Assembly (NCBI GenBank): GCA_963702995.1
Contig: OY969783.1
Span: 4,960,001 to 5,024,000 of the forward strand
DNA: 64,000 bases
Source: MFD04580-c1 sp963702995
GTDB taxonomy: Bacteria; Planctomycetota; Phycisphaerae; Tepidisphaerales; Tepidisphaeraceae
Reading direction: 5' to 3'
Below the pieces are notes generated by a model. The model had not been told where the DNA came from. It did not search any database and worked only from the letters and a program-made list of their open reading frames with translations. This document shows positions 55,023-63,744 of the stretch, piece after piece; within the stretch, counting starts at the first letter, position 1; each line of letters begins with the position of its first letter. The translations under genes and the position numbers were made by a program.

Positions 55023-55580
55023 TCAGGTCGCCAAGGCTTCTTCGATCTCACGGGCCAACTTCGGGTTACGGACGTGGTGAATCGCGGACTCCAGCGAGGC
55101 GTTGACCGTCGCGACGACCTCGGCGTTCAAGCCTTCTTCAGGGCGGATGATGTTGTTTTGAGCCAGCCAGTAGCTGACGTCACACCATGCCCACAGCGGC
55201 GTCCCTTCGCCCAGGTGGCAGACCGGCGCGGGGAAGTTTCCCGGGCCTCGCTTGCCCGTAATGTACTGATGCACCATTTGGCGGTGACGTCCGATGCGGC
55301 GGCCGATCTCCGCCTGTGTGACGAGGTCGCTCTCATCGACCCGCAGAATGACCGCCCCAACTTTCGCGCGACGAATGTCACGGATCGCTGTCAGAATAGC
55401 GTCCTTTAGGCACGTCGCGGACCGGGAAAACTCCGCATAGAGTCGGCCGTACTGGATGCTGAAGGTGGCATCATCACAGCCAGCGTCGAACAGGGCGTCG
55501 GTGACGGGGGGCGTCAGATCAGCCACCCCTTCGATCACCAATGCGAATTCAAATTCGCGATCGGAGTCAGCGGGGCTCAT
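55023..55580 (-). CDS. HTH protein of an uncharacterised two-gene cassette
   Basis: A protein of 185 residues. The ATG at 55580 (MSPADSDREFEFALVIEGV) follows GGTTCTCC-type spacing; an upstream ATG at 55595 is possible. The N-terminal 80 residues form a small alpha/beta domain (FDAGCDDATFSIQYGRLYAE, ILTAIRDIRRAKVGAVILRV). A helix-turn-helix follows at about 87-110 (LVTQAEIGRRIGRHRQMVHQ), then a short beta-strand-rich wing with PAPVCHLGEGTPLWAWCDV. I recall abundant actinobacterial relatives without known function. The gene lies 25 bp after a small HicA-like gene, like an antitoxin next to its toxin. Confidence 0.8.
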   Translation of the reverse strand: MSPADSDREFEFALVIEGVADLTPPVTDALFDAGCDDATFSIQYGRLYAEFSRSATCLKDAILTAIRDIRRAKVGAVILRVDESDLVTQAEIGRRIGRHRQMVHQYITGKRGPGNFPAPVCHLGEGTPLWAWCDVSYWLAQNNIIRPEEGLNAEVVATVNASLESAIHHVRNPKLAREIEEALAT

Positions 55581-55604
55581 TGGGTTCTCCAGCATGCGGG
55601 CAAA

Positions 55605-55850
55605 TCAATCTTCGTCGTCATCCGGCTCGCGATGAGGGCATGAATCCACAGCCCTGCGAATCTGCCGCCCGTGGTTTTCCGGTACCCGGGGTGTAGACCA
55701 AACCGAGACGATACAGCCGGACCTGGAACTGAATGGGCAATACAGGTGTCCCCAGGCATGCCCGTTGGACAGCTCGACCCTCCATCCGCACGTCTCAGCG
55801 TATCGAATCGCCGCCTCGATCGACGGCTTCTGGTGCCTCGGTCTCCCCAT
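55605..55850 (-). CDS. Small HicA-like protein of the same cassette
   Basis: A protein of 81 residues from the ATG at 55850 (MGRPRHQKPSIEAAIRYAE); a GTG two codons upstream is also in frame. It reads CGWRVELSNGHAWGHLYCPF, a HicA-like alpha-beta-beta pattern with a His in the GHAWG turn where HicA toxins have the catalytic His (GSHH), plus paired Cys in LYCPF...GCIVSVWS and a C-terminal helix (VPENHGRQIRRAVDSCPHRE). It is first of the two genes. By layout it could be the effector and the HTH protein its regulator. This is inference. Confidence 0.75.
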   Translation of the reverse strand: MGRPRHQKPSIEAAIRYAETCGWRVELSNGHAWGHLYCPFSSRSGCIVSVWSTPRVPENHGRQIRRAVDSCPHREPDDDED

Positions 55851-55855
55851 CGGCA

Positions 55856-55884
55856 CATTATTTCCTTCGCTTTACAGTTGTCAA
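55856..55884 (-). promoter_or_regulatory. Candidate promoter of the HicA-like/HTH pair
   Basis: On the minus strand, TTGACA (55879-55884) is separated by 17 bp from ATAATG (55856-55861), matching the sigma-70 consensus in both boxes and spacing. The -10 box overlaps the alternative GTG start, so transcription would begin at or after the ATG at 55850 and the mRNA would be leaderless. A GAAGGA motif lies inside the spacer. Confidence 0.35.
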
Positions 55885-55889
55885 TCAGA

Positions 55890-56364
55890 TCGGTTGGCCG
55901 CCCGTCAACCTGCGCCTGGTCAGGCAACCCGCTCGACCAGACTGTGACTGTGGAGGCGACGCGGGCTTGTTGCTTTTCGCCAGGCCTGCCTGTTCAAATC
56001 CTTTCCGATCACAAGCAACGGATTGACCAACAGGCTCGAATGGCGGGAGATGTCGCACGGGTCGCGGTCCTCTGGCGATCCGTACGGGCAGAGGTTGGGC
56101 AAACGGTTCGAAAGGCCAGGACGAGCCACCTATATCCTGGAGCGCCGGTCAAACCGGTGGGTCGCGGTTCACTCTCACCATTTTCCTTGAGCCGAGTGGC
56201 CCTCGCGAAGCCCGGCCCGCGCACGCCTCCTCCTTCTCCATCAACGCCGGCCGCCGCGGTAAAACCCGAGCTCGTTTCAGATGATTGTCGTGCCCCGACT
56301 CCTCGCCGTAAGATAGGAGCAGGGAGCACTCGCCCTCATCCGAGACGCACAAGGGAAGCGGCCG
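55890..56364. other. Intergenic region between HicA-like and DsbA-like genes
   Basis: About 475 bp. A 303-residue open frame crosses it on the plus strand, but it overlaps both neighbours and shows only low-complexity, non-family sequence. I see no RNA gene or repeat. Confidence 0.4.
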
Positions 56365-56928
56365 ATGGAAAATCAGTTTTCAAATCAGCCGGTTGCGGCC
56401 GCCGGAAGGTTAGCCGATCTCGCCGTACCGGTGACACTGGCCGACCACTCGGCGGGACATGTCCTGGCGCCCATCACGCTGGTGGAATACGGCGACTACG
56501 AATGCCCCGGTTGCCTCAATGCCGAGCCGATTGTCTCCTGGTTGAAGATTCGGTACTCGGATCGTCTGCGGGTCGTCTTTAGACACTTCCCACAGAACTC
56601 GGTCCATCCCAAGGCCAGTGTCGCCGCGCTCGCCGCCGAGGCCGCGGCCATCCAGGGGAAGTTCTGGGAGATGCACCGCCAGTTGTTCCGCCATCAACGC
56701 GAGCTGGCCGACCTGGATTTCACCCACTTGGCGCTACTGTTGAACTTAGAAATCTACCGCTTCGAGCGCGACATGGACGCGGCGGCCGGTGAACGAAAAG
56801 TCCGGCTCGACTACGACGGCGGAGTCGCCAGCGGTGTCCGGGGAACGCCCACGTTCTTCATCAACGGCCGCCGCTACACCGGGCCCGTGACCGAGGCCAC
56901 GCTGGCCGCGGCAATCGAGGCGGCCTAG
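56365..56928 (+). CDS. DsbA-family thioredoxin-fold protein
   Basis: A protein of 187 residues with no signal peptide visible. The active-site CPGC is at residues 47-50 (VEYGDYECPGCLNAEPI) and the cis-Pro loop is GTPTFFINGRRY. Between them lies an inserted helical domain (PKASVAALAAEAAAIQGKFW) as in DsbA-like oxidoreductases. It resembles the DsbA-like modules fused to or encoded near sodium/proton antiporters. Without a leader it would work in the cytoplasm. No partner thiol enzyme is adjacent. Confidence 0.9.
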   Translation: MENQFSNQPVAAAGRLADLAVPVTLADHSAGHVLAPITLVEYGDYECPGCLNAEPIVSWLKIRYSDRLRVVFRHFPQNSVHPKASVAALAAEAAAIQGKFWEMHRQLFRHQRELADLDFTHLALLLNLEIYRFERDMDAAAGERKVRLDYDGGVASGVRGTPTFFINGRRYTGPVTEATLAAAIEAA

Positions 56929-56945
56929 CGGTATACCGCAAAGGG

Positions 56946-57010
56946 AAAATCCGAAGCACGAAACCCGAAGGACTGCCGAGGGGGAAGGTAAGAAATTGGA
57001 TGGAAGCGAC
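56946..57010. repeat. Dispersed repeat family E copy
   Basis: AAAATCCGAAGCACGAAACC, then GGGGGAAGGTAAGAAATTGG. It is closely related to 15714-15780 in both parts and is placed just after the DsbA-like gene. Confidence 0.6.
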
Positions 57011-57119
57011 TCTATCCCACTGACCGTTTCAGGCCAAATACTCTGCCGACTTCGCCAATCGGACAGCGCTTCTTAGTGGGCCGCTCGATCCAAATCAGCG
57101 GGTACGCGCGCGAATCAAA

Positions 57120-57191
57120 GTGCCGCCGGTGCCCTCACCGGCGGTGTTCCCGAGCGCATAAAGAGCCCGCCGGTGAGGGCACCGGCGGCAC
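57120..57191. repeat. Inverted-repeat element, family C, second copy
   Basis: GTGCCGCCGGTGCCCTCACC at the left and its mirror, GCCGGTGAGGGCACCGGCGG then CAC, at the right, with about 22 bp between them. It matches 20531-20619. The rest of 56929-57262 holds no gene. Confidence 0.8.
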
Positions 57192-57262
57192 GTCGGATGG
57201 CATGATCGCGTACCCGCAACGATGCGTGGACCAGGCCACCATGAAGTACAAATCCGTGCCGA

Positions 57263-58534
57263 TCAACCGGTCGTTACTTTCACGGGTTTGAATCGCCCTT
57301 CGAGGATGGGCTCGCTTTTCACCCCGAGCCAGTTCTCCAGAACGCCCGCATAGACATCTCGGAAGTCGGTGGTGAACTTCAGATCCCCCTGGTCCAGATC
57401 GGTCATGCTGGGGTGCATGCCGAGCAGGCCCGGGCAGACGGCGCCGCCGGCGAGGAACATCGGGGCGGCCGCCCCGTGGTCGGTCCCCTGGCTCGCGTTC
57501 TCGTGAACGCGGCGGCCGAACTCGCTGAAGGTCATCACGAGCACGCGCTTGCCGTGGCCGTGCTGGCTCATGTCCCGCACGAAAGCCGAGACCGCGTCAC
57601 TCAACTCCCCCAGGAGCGCTCCATGAGCGACGGCCTGGTTGGCATGGGTGTCGAAGCCGTCGTGGTCGAGGTAGTAGACGCGCGTCTTCAGGCCGGCATC
57701 CACCAACTGAGCGACGGTCTGGAGCCGGCGGCCGAGACTCGTCTGCGGGTACTTGATGTCCGTCTTGTATTTCCGCACGGCATCCTGCACCTGACGGCTC
57801 GATTCCAGGGCCGATGCCGATGCCTGATGCAGGAACGAGAGAAGGTCGCCGCGCTCCGGGCGGGCGGCGCCCACTGCGGCGCCGATCGTTCGGCGGAGCG
57901 AGGCGTCACCGTTGTCCTCCAGGCGGAACGCATCGACCGACTCGAACGACCCGGCGCGAAGATCATGGCCGACCAGCGCCAGCGGCAAGCGCGGTGCCCC
58001 GGCCGCCAGGTGTAAGGCGGGGACATCCTGGCCCGGCGCGGCCGCGGCCGACCCGGGCGCCGCCGCCCGGGCGTCCAGATAGCGGCCGATCCAGCCGGTG
58101 TCGCTGAACCCGGCGCCGTGCTCGCCCACCTCGCGGCGCACCGTCTGCCAGATGTCCATCGACGAGAAGTGCGACCGATCCGGCAGCGGGTAGCCAACAC
58201 CCTGAACAATGCCAAGCCACCCCTTCTCCAGGAGCGTGGAGAAGCCGCCCATCGAAGGGTGAAGGCCGACATAGTCATTGATCTTGCGGACCTGCGCCGT
58301 CGGGACCCCCAGCAGCGGGCGGCTGCGCCGGTAGACGTCGTCGGCGTACGGGATGACGGTATTCAGCCCGTCGTTCCCGCCCGACATCTGGACAACGACC
58401 AACACCGTCTCCCCGCTCGCCTGTGCCGACGCCTCGGCGGCACTGACCAGGAACCGAGGAGCGCCCAGCGCGGCGATACCGGCCGTTGAGAGAGACAGCT
58501 TAAGGAAGCCTCGACGTGAATGGCGGGCCGACAT
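57263..58534 (-). CDS. DUF1501 Tat-exported protein
   Basis: A protein of 423 residues. The start has a Tat signal (SRRGFLKLSLSTAGIAALG). The core is the DUF1501 alkaline-phosphatase-like fold (VVVQMSGGNDGLNTVIPYAD, HDGFDTHANQAVAHGALLGE, RVLVMTFSEFGRRVHENASQ, GTDHGAAAPMFLAGG). The Asp/His residues in HDGFDTH and GTDHG look like metal ligands. DUF1501 and DUF1800 genes are commonly adjacent in planctomycetes. The DUF1800 gene lies just upstream (25 bp). Tat export implies folding with a cofactor or metal before secretion. The substrate is unknown. Confidence 0.93.
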   Translation of the reverse strand: MSARHSRRGFLKLSLSTAGIAALGAPRFLVSAAEASAQASGETVLVVVQMSGGNDGLNTVIPYADDVYRRSRPLLGVPTAQVRKINDYVGLHPSMGGFSTLLEKGWLGIVQGVGYPLPDRSHFSSMDIWQTVRREVGEHGAGFSDTGWIGRYLDARAAAPGSAAAAPGQDVPALHLAAGAPRLPLALVGHDLRAGSFESVDAFRLEDNGDASLRRTIGAAVGAARPERGDLLSFLHQASASALESSRQVQDAVRKYKTDIKYPQTSLGRRLQTVAQLVDAGLKTRVYYLDHDGFDTHANQAVAHGALLGELSDAVSAFVRDMSQHGHGKRVLVMTFSEFGRRVHENASQGTDHGAAAPMFLAGGAVCPGLLGMHPSMTDLDQGDLKFTTDFRDVYAGVLENWLGVKSEPILEGRFKPVKVTTG

Positions 58535-58559
58535 TGCAATCCCTTCTGTTTACCGTTTC

Positions 58560-59918
58560 TCAGGCAAGCTGAAACTCGGGCAGCGCACTGATCGAATGAA
58601 TCACGCGGCCGAACGTTCGGTCCCGTTCGCCCGGCTCCCCGGCGAGGCTGACCAGGGCCGACCGCGCTTCGGCCGGCACGGGGACGGCCACAAGAAGCCC
58701 CAGCAGATGATCGACGACCTTCTCCGGCCGCGTCTCGTCGCCCGCGACCGCCGCCAGGTGGCCGCGATCGTATCGCGTTTCGCCCGCCGCCAGGATCTGG
58801 CCGACGAGGTTCGTGCGGCCGAGCAGGGTTGAGGAGTTCACCCACATGCGGCCGCCGTCCCAACCCTTGACGTTCGGGGGCTGAAACAGGGCCAGCCCCA
58901 GCTTGGCCACCCCGCGGGCGAGGAGCGTGAGGCTCGTCGTCGCGCCAAGCGACCGAAGCAGGCCGACCGCCAGCTCGACCGGCGACTTGATCTTCCGGCC
59001 GATCGCAGCTTCGGAAAAAAAGAGGTTGCTGCGGAACAGGGTCGCAAGCACGGGGGCGATCTGGAAGTCGGCCGCCCGGAGCTGTTTCGCGAGCGGCTCG
59101 ACCAGTGCGTCGGGCGCGGCCGGCTCGTCGCAAACGAAGAAGCGAAGGAGCTTTCGTGCGATGAAACGGGGCGCGGCCGGCTGTTCCAGAACGACCCGCA
59201 CCGCCTCATCGCCGTTGAAGTTGCCGCTGCGGCCGAGGAATGTCTTCACACCGGTGTCGTGCTGCGACGAATCGAAATGGAACCGGTCGCCCAGGATCTC
59301 CCAACCGGTGAACGCCCGCGCGAGCTCCTTGATATCGGTTTCGGTGTAGTGGCCCACGCCGAGCGTGAAGAGCTCCATCAGTTCGCGGGCATAGTTTTCG
59401 TTCGGGTGAATGCGGCGATTGCTCGTGGAATCGAGGTAGTTGAGCATCGCCGGGTCGCGGGAGATGCCGGAGACCAGCGACTCGAACCGCCCGCGCCCAC
59501 CGGCGCGAAGGAGCTGGTTCTGATCGAGCATCATGCCGAGTTGGGTCACCTTCGAGGCGCTGGTGGCGAAGTGGCCGTGCCAGAACAGCGTGAGCTTCTC
59601 CAGGAGCGGGTCGTTGGTCCGAAGCATCCGGTAGAGCCACCAGCCCGCGAGATCAGTCACGTCCGAGGTGGTGGCGCGCTGGGCCAGCAGGTCGCTGGTG
59701 GAGGTGAAATCGTCTGTCGGGAGCTGAGGTGTACACAGGCGATGGATCGTCGCGGCCATGCCTGCCGTAACCGCCTGATCGAGTTCGGAGGACGTCGCCC
59801 CGAATCCGGCGCGGCGGTAGAGGTGCGCGGCGAGCGGCCGCCCCCAAGGGCGCTCGGCCGACGGCTCGAACGGCGCCCAAGCCCAATCGGGGTCAACATT
59901 CGTCAAATCGGTTGGCAT
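58560..59918 (-). CDS. DUF1800 protein
   Basis: A protein of 452 residues from the ATG at 59918 (MPTDLTNVDPDWAWAPFEP); the upstream in-frame extension to 60005 lacks homology. Family blocks are RPLAAHLYRRAGFGATSSEL, LEKLTLFWHGHFATSASKV, NYLDSTSNRRIHPNENYARE with LMELFTLGVGHYTETDI, and NVKGWDGGRMWVNSSTLLGR. The His in FWHGHF and the NENYARE block are hallmarks. It forms a two-gene unit with the DUF1501 gene. Its role is not known. Confidence 0.93.
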   Translation of the reverse strand: MPTDLTNVDPDWAWAPFEPSAERPWGRPLAAHLYRRAGFGATSSELDQAVTAGMAATIHRLCTPQLPTDDFTSTSDLLAQRATTSDVTDLAGWWLYRMLRTNDPLLEKLTLFWHGHFATSASKVTQLGMMLDQNQLLRAGGRGRFESLVSGISRDPAMLNYLDSTSNRRIHPNENYARELMELFTLGVGHYTETDIKELARAFTGWEILGDRFHFDSSQHDTGVKTFLGRSGNFNGDEAVRVVLEQPAAPRFIARKLLRFFVCDEPAAPDALVEPLAKQLRAADFQIAPVLATLFRSNLFFSEAAIGRKIKSPVELAVGLLRSLGATTSLTLLARGVAKLGLALFQPPNVKGWDGGRMWVNSSTLLGRTNLVGQILAAGETRYDRGHLAAVAGDETRPEKVVDHLLGLLVAVPVPAEARSALVSLAGEPGERDRTFGRVIHSISALPEFQLA

Positions 59919-59945
59919 GGCCAATCCAGTTAAATCGCTCGAAAT

Positions 59946-59992
59946 CGGGAGACCCCCGTTTTTCGCCCAGAAAGGGGAGACTCCCCTTTTTT
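59946..59992. repeat. Short inverted repeat, family A, second copy
   Basis: CGGGAGACCCCCGTTTTTCG followed by AAAGGGGAGACTCCCCTTTTTT. It ends at the stop of the DUF3352-like gene. The A/T flanks would let it work as a terminator. It is related to 4271-4321. Confidence 0.6.
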
Positions 59993-61793
59993 CAGCGCAC
60001 GTCAAATGTCAGGTCGATGTCCAGGTGGATCGACTCCTCTCCCGGGACCAGGCGGATGACCGCCTGCTTCATCGCGGCCACGACCTCCTGGAGCGTCGCG
60101 ATCTCGGCCTCGGCCTGGGAGCGCTCCTGCCCCTTGTCGAGCATGTTCCGGGCGACGAGGCGATCGTGGTTCTGGCGGATCAGTTCCGCGATGGGGGCGG
60201 CCGTCAATTCGATCCGCGTGTTGTCCGGCAGCGATTTCGCTGATTCCGGGCGGTGGGTCAGCTCGGCGAGATCCTCGGCCAGCCCGCGCGTTGTTGAGAG
60301 GATCATGTATTTTGGGGAGATGACCAGCGCCGGTGAGAGGTTGAGATAGGTGTCATCCTTGGCGGCCGCCTTCATGCCGGGCGCTGGAGCGGGGGCGGGG
60401 TTGGCGGCATCAGGACGCTCGAAGGCCGCATACTGGATCTCGGCGTCGCCACGGGATTCGTTCTGAATCTCGAGCATCGGCCGCCCGGACTGGCCGTTGC
60501 CGATGTTCGAGAAGGCGACGAGCGATTGGAAGCCGACGCGGAAGGTGCGCCGCAGCGACTGAAACTGCCCCGGCTTGACGCTGAAGATCAGCGCCGCGCC
60601 GGAAGCGGCGTCGCCGGCGTCGCCGCCTTATCGAACGCCTGTTTGGCGACAACGAACTGAAGCTGCGGATTGACAGCGCCAAGCACATCGGCGCTGAAGC
60701 TCTTCCCGCCGAACAGCGTGCTGAGTTGGCTGTCCGCCTGGGCGAGCTTGGTGGCGACCGCCTCATCGAATAAGTCAGGCCCCGCCTGCCACAGTGCCGC
60801 CAGGTCCCGGTACGTCGTCACCGACAGCATGACGTCCTTGGGAAGTAGCGGAGGGGCGGCGCCGTCGGGCGGGGTGGCGAAGAAGAACTTCCGCTCGGCC
60901 GGCACCCAGGCGCGATCGGACGGGGCGGCGATCGAGAGCCGGGTGCCCTCCGCGCCCACCCATGCCGAGGCGGTGACGAACGGCGCCTTCTGGAGCGTCG
61001 GCGCCAGGCCTCCGAGCAGAAGCTCGGCCGCCGGGTTGGGCGACTTCTCCTTCGTCGGAGAAAGCAGCGCCCCTCCCATGCCGGCGACGCGAAGCGGCTC
61101 GAGTCGCAGGTAGGCCCACGCCGACGGCGGCGTCGCCTGGGCGGCCGCCGCCCGGTGGGTTTCAGCGAACGCGGGGTCCTCCGACAGGGCCTCGCCGCCA
61201 TCGAGGTACGAATCGGCAACGGCGCGCGCCAGTTCGGGCTTGTTGCTCATCAGCAGCCACGGGCCGACATCAGCAATGATCGCCTCGCCCGCCTGGTAGG
61301 CGGTGAAGTCGCGGTAGGTCTTGGACGAGATCGGGTCCGGCTGTCCCTTGTTCTGGGCGTCGCCGCGGGCGAGTTCGAAGAGGGTGTCGCGAAGCCTGTC
61401 GCTTGCCTTCATGTCGGCCGGGCGCGTCAGGATGACGATCCCCTTGCTGCTCGGTTCGAACGCGAACACGATCCTTTCGCCCGCGATGGTTTCCACCGCT
61501 TGACGCCACGGCATCCCCGAGCGCCGCTCGACAACGCCGACAACTGCCAAGAATTGTTGAAACTTCTGGTCGCCAATCGCCTTGCGATAGGCCTCGGACC
61601 CTTCAAGCACCTTGCGCAGCGGATGATCGGCGATCGCCGCAAGGGTTTCCTTCGGGCGGTTGATCTCGGCGTAGAAAAGCGTCGATTTCGGCAAAAGGTC
61701 GGCCGCCGTCTTCTCGGCGCGGGCGACGGAGAGATTTCCGAAGACCGTCATTGCCGCCACCAGGGCGCAAAGGCGTTGCAGGCAGGACATCAT
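59992..61793 (-). CDS. DUF3352-like exported protein, frameshifted near 60615
   Basis: A protein of about 600 residues in two frames. The first (61793 to about 60615) has a signal peptide (LQRLCALVAAMTVFGNLSVA) and then ADLLPKSTLFYAEINRPKET, a DUF3352-type start with substrate-like repeats. It ends with a short non-family tail at 60588. The second (59992-60615) continues as ALIFSVKPGQFQSLRRTF to a helical end (EAEIATLQEVVAAMKQAVIR). One missing G near 60615 (GCCGGCGACG) joins them. No catalytic motif is seen. The function is unknown. Confidence 0.65.
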
Positions 61794-61878
61794 ATCGCTC
61801 CGCGTAGAAGCTTCCGGGTCGTCCGTCGTGATTCATTTGAGAGCCGACTCGTGTGGGTGGGGATCGGGCTCGGCTGGT

Positions 61879-62720
61879 TTAGTAGCAAAGAAAAACGCGC
61901 AGCGATCCAGCTGAAGTCGCCGTTAACACTGTTAGATGGAGCCCCGGGCCGCCCAAACAGGCCCACGGCAAGCGAATTATTGGAGGATCCGAGAGCGCAT
62001 GAGGATGACCAGAGTAGGCTGGAGAAAGCCCCATTCCCGGAGCGAGCCCGCTTGTGTCCTGGGAGTTCACCGGGTCATTCCCGCAGTACGCATACAGATC
62101 CACCCCGCCCGCCTCCCCCGACGGGTCGCGGGTGAGCCAGCGGTGCTGGGTCGGGCTGTACTCCCGGTTGGGGGTGTGGTAGAGCCCGGTCTCGGCGTCG
62201 CGGTACATCCCCGCCAAGCCGAACGGGCAGGCCCCCGCGGCCGCTCCGCTCGCGGAGAGTGGGTTGCCCCACAGGTCGTACCGGTAGCTCGCGGCCACCT
62301 GCCCCGTCGAGGCGTCCACCAACGCCACGATCGTCCCCGTCGCGTCCGCGATCGTCGTGTAGACCGCCGGGGCGCCGCCGGCCGCGTGGGTGTAATCCGT
62401 GATCCCGATGAGGCCTGCCTGTCCCCAGGCGTAGGAGCGGAGAAGGTTGTTGTTCCCGTCGAACTCGGCGACGAGTTGGTCCCCTTGCCAGGCGTAGCGG
62501 GTGATGCTGGTCGGCAGGCTGGACCACGTGTTGGTCGGTGTAGGTGTTGACGCCGTCGGAAAGGGTGTTGCCGTGGGCGTCGTACTGGTTGGCGGCGTAC
62601 TGGTCGAGGGCGTTGGCGGCCCCGCGAAGCCGATCGGGCAGGCCCCCGCGGATGACCGTGCCGCCGCGCATGACCTTCACGTCCTTCAGGGCGGCCGGGG
62701 AACGAGTCGGGAATGAAGAG
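61879..62720 (-). pseudogene. RHS-repeat core remnant
   Basis: The frame 62517-61879 holds an RHS-associated core (SYRYDLWGNPLSASGAAAGA, GMYRDAETGLYHTPNREYSP) then RWLTRDPSGEAGG and GNDPVNSQDTSGL, followed by about 54 residues of unrecognised C-terminus. Upstream the frame shifts near 62530 (NTYTDQHV, then SSLPTSITRYAWQG). The RHS repeats start at about 62720 without an N-terminal domain. It is a C-terminal remnant cut off by the IS5 element to its right. RHS proteins usually export polymorphic toxins. Confidence 0.75.
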
Positions 62721-62803
62721 CTATGTCCCCTTGAATCCACCAACAATTTGAGACTGTCCCGTGCCATCCTCGCGAACCGCGACACCGGGCGAAAATCAAC
62801 TAG

Positions 62804-63733
62804 GCTCTGTCTCAAAATAGTAAACGGAAGTATCTCTGGATCATTGCCAGTTGAAGCATCCCGTGGAAATTAACCGCCAACTTCTCGTAGCGGGTCCCGA
62901 TGCGTCGGAACTCCTTGAGCCATCCGACGCACTGTTCAATCACGCCGCGCCGGCGATACGCGACGCGGTCGAATCGAACCGACGGGTCGTGCCGCGCGTT
63001 CTCATTGTCCTTGTGCGGAATGACCGGCTCGATCTTCTGTCCTTTCAGCCAATCCCGCAGTCGCTGAACGCTGTAGCCTTTGTCACCGGCCAGTTTCGAC
63101 GGTTTGTGCTTTCGCCGTCGCTCCTTCCGCCGCCGCCCGATCAGCGTCGCGACCGCTTGGCCGATGACCGACTCGGCCCGGGTCGAGTCGTGAACCTGCC
63201 CGGCCGTGACTTCGACTGCCAGAGGCGTTCCCGCCCCGTCGGTGACGAGGTGGAATTTCGTGCCGAATCCACCGCGACTGCGGCCCAGCCCATGATCCTG
63301 TGGCTCGTCGGGGTAACGCTCGAGACTTTTTTTCAGCGCCGGCGGCCGCCCGGGCGGCACGCACGTTCGAACCGTCAACGGCCCACAGTTCCCAGTCGAT
63401 CAGCCCCGCGGCGTCGAGCTTTACTTGCAGGGCTTCGACGATCGCGGCGAAGACGCCGGTCCGTCTCCAGTGGCAAAAGTACCGGTGCACCGTCTTGCAG
63501 GAACCGAAGCGTGGATCCAGGTCGCGCCACGGGCAGCCGGCCGCCAGAATCCAGAAAATGCCATTGAGGACCAGCCGTCGGTCCTTGGCGGGCCGGCCGG
63601 TGCGGGCCGTGCTCCGGGGGATCAGCGGCTCAACCAGTTCCCATTGCTCGTCCGTAAGTTCGTGTCGCTCCATCTGTGCCCACCTCCTTGGGGCATCAGA
63701 TCTTAGGCAGCTACCATGGTTTCGAGACAGAGC
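62804..63733 (-). mobile_element. IS5-family insertion sequence
   Basis: Terminal repeats are GCTCTGTCTC (62804-62813) and its inverse, GAGACAGAGC (63724-63733). Both ends are flanked by CTAG (62800-62803 and 63734-63737). Because CTAG is a palindrome, a TA-only or a 4-bp target duplication cannot be told apart. The length, about 930 bp, fits the IS427-type subgroup of IS5. Confidence 0.85.
62812..63673 (-). CDS. IS5-family transposase in two overlapping frames
   Basis: The first frame (63673-63083 open) encodes ERHELTDEQWELVEPLIPRS, AAGCPWRDLDPRFGSCKTVH and WELWAVDGSNVRAARAAAG, the IS5 N-terminal and first catalytic Asp region. The second (63378-62812) encodes FGTKFHLVTDGAGTPLAVEV, AGDKGYSVQRLRDWL and RRGVIEQCVGWLKEFRRIGT, holding the second Asp and the Glu. 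The junction lies at an A7 tract (63327-63333, T7 on plus). The second frame is +1 to the first. IS427-type elements often make one fused protein by slippage. Confidence 0.88.
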
Positions 63734-63744
63734 CTAGCTACGTC

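Noticed and set aside
55671..56582. 303-residue plus-strand frame
   Set aside because: Overlaps the HicA-like gene on the other strand and the DsbA-like gene in another frame; its sequence is Pro/Arg-rich without motifs.
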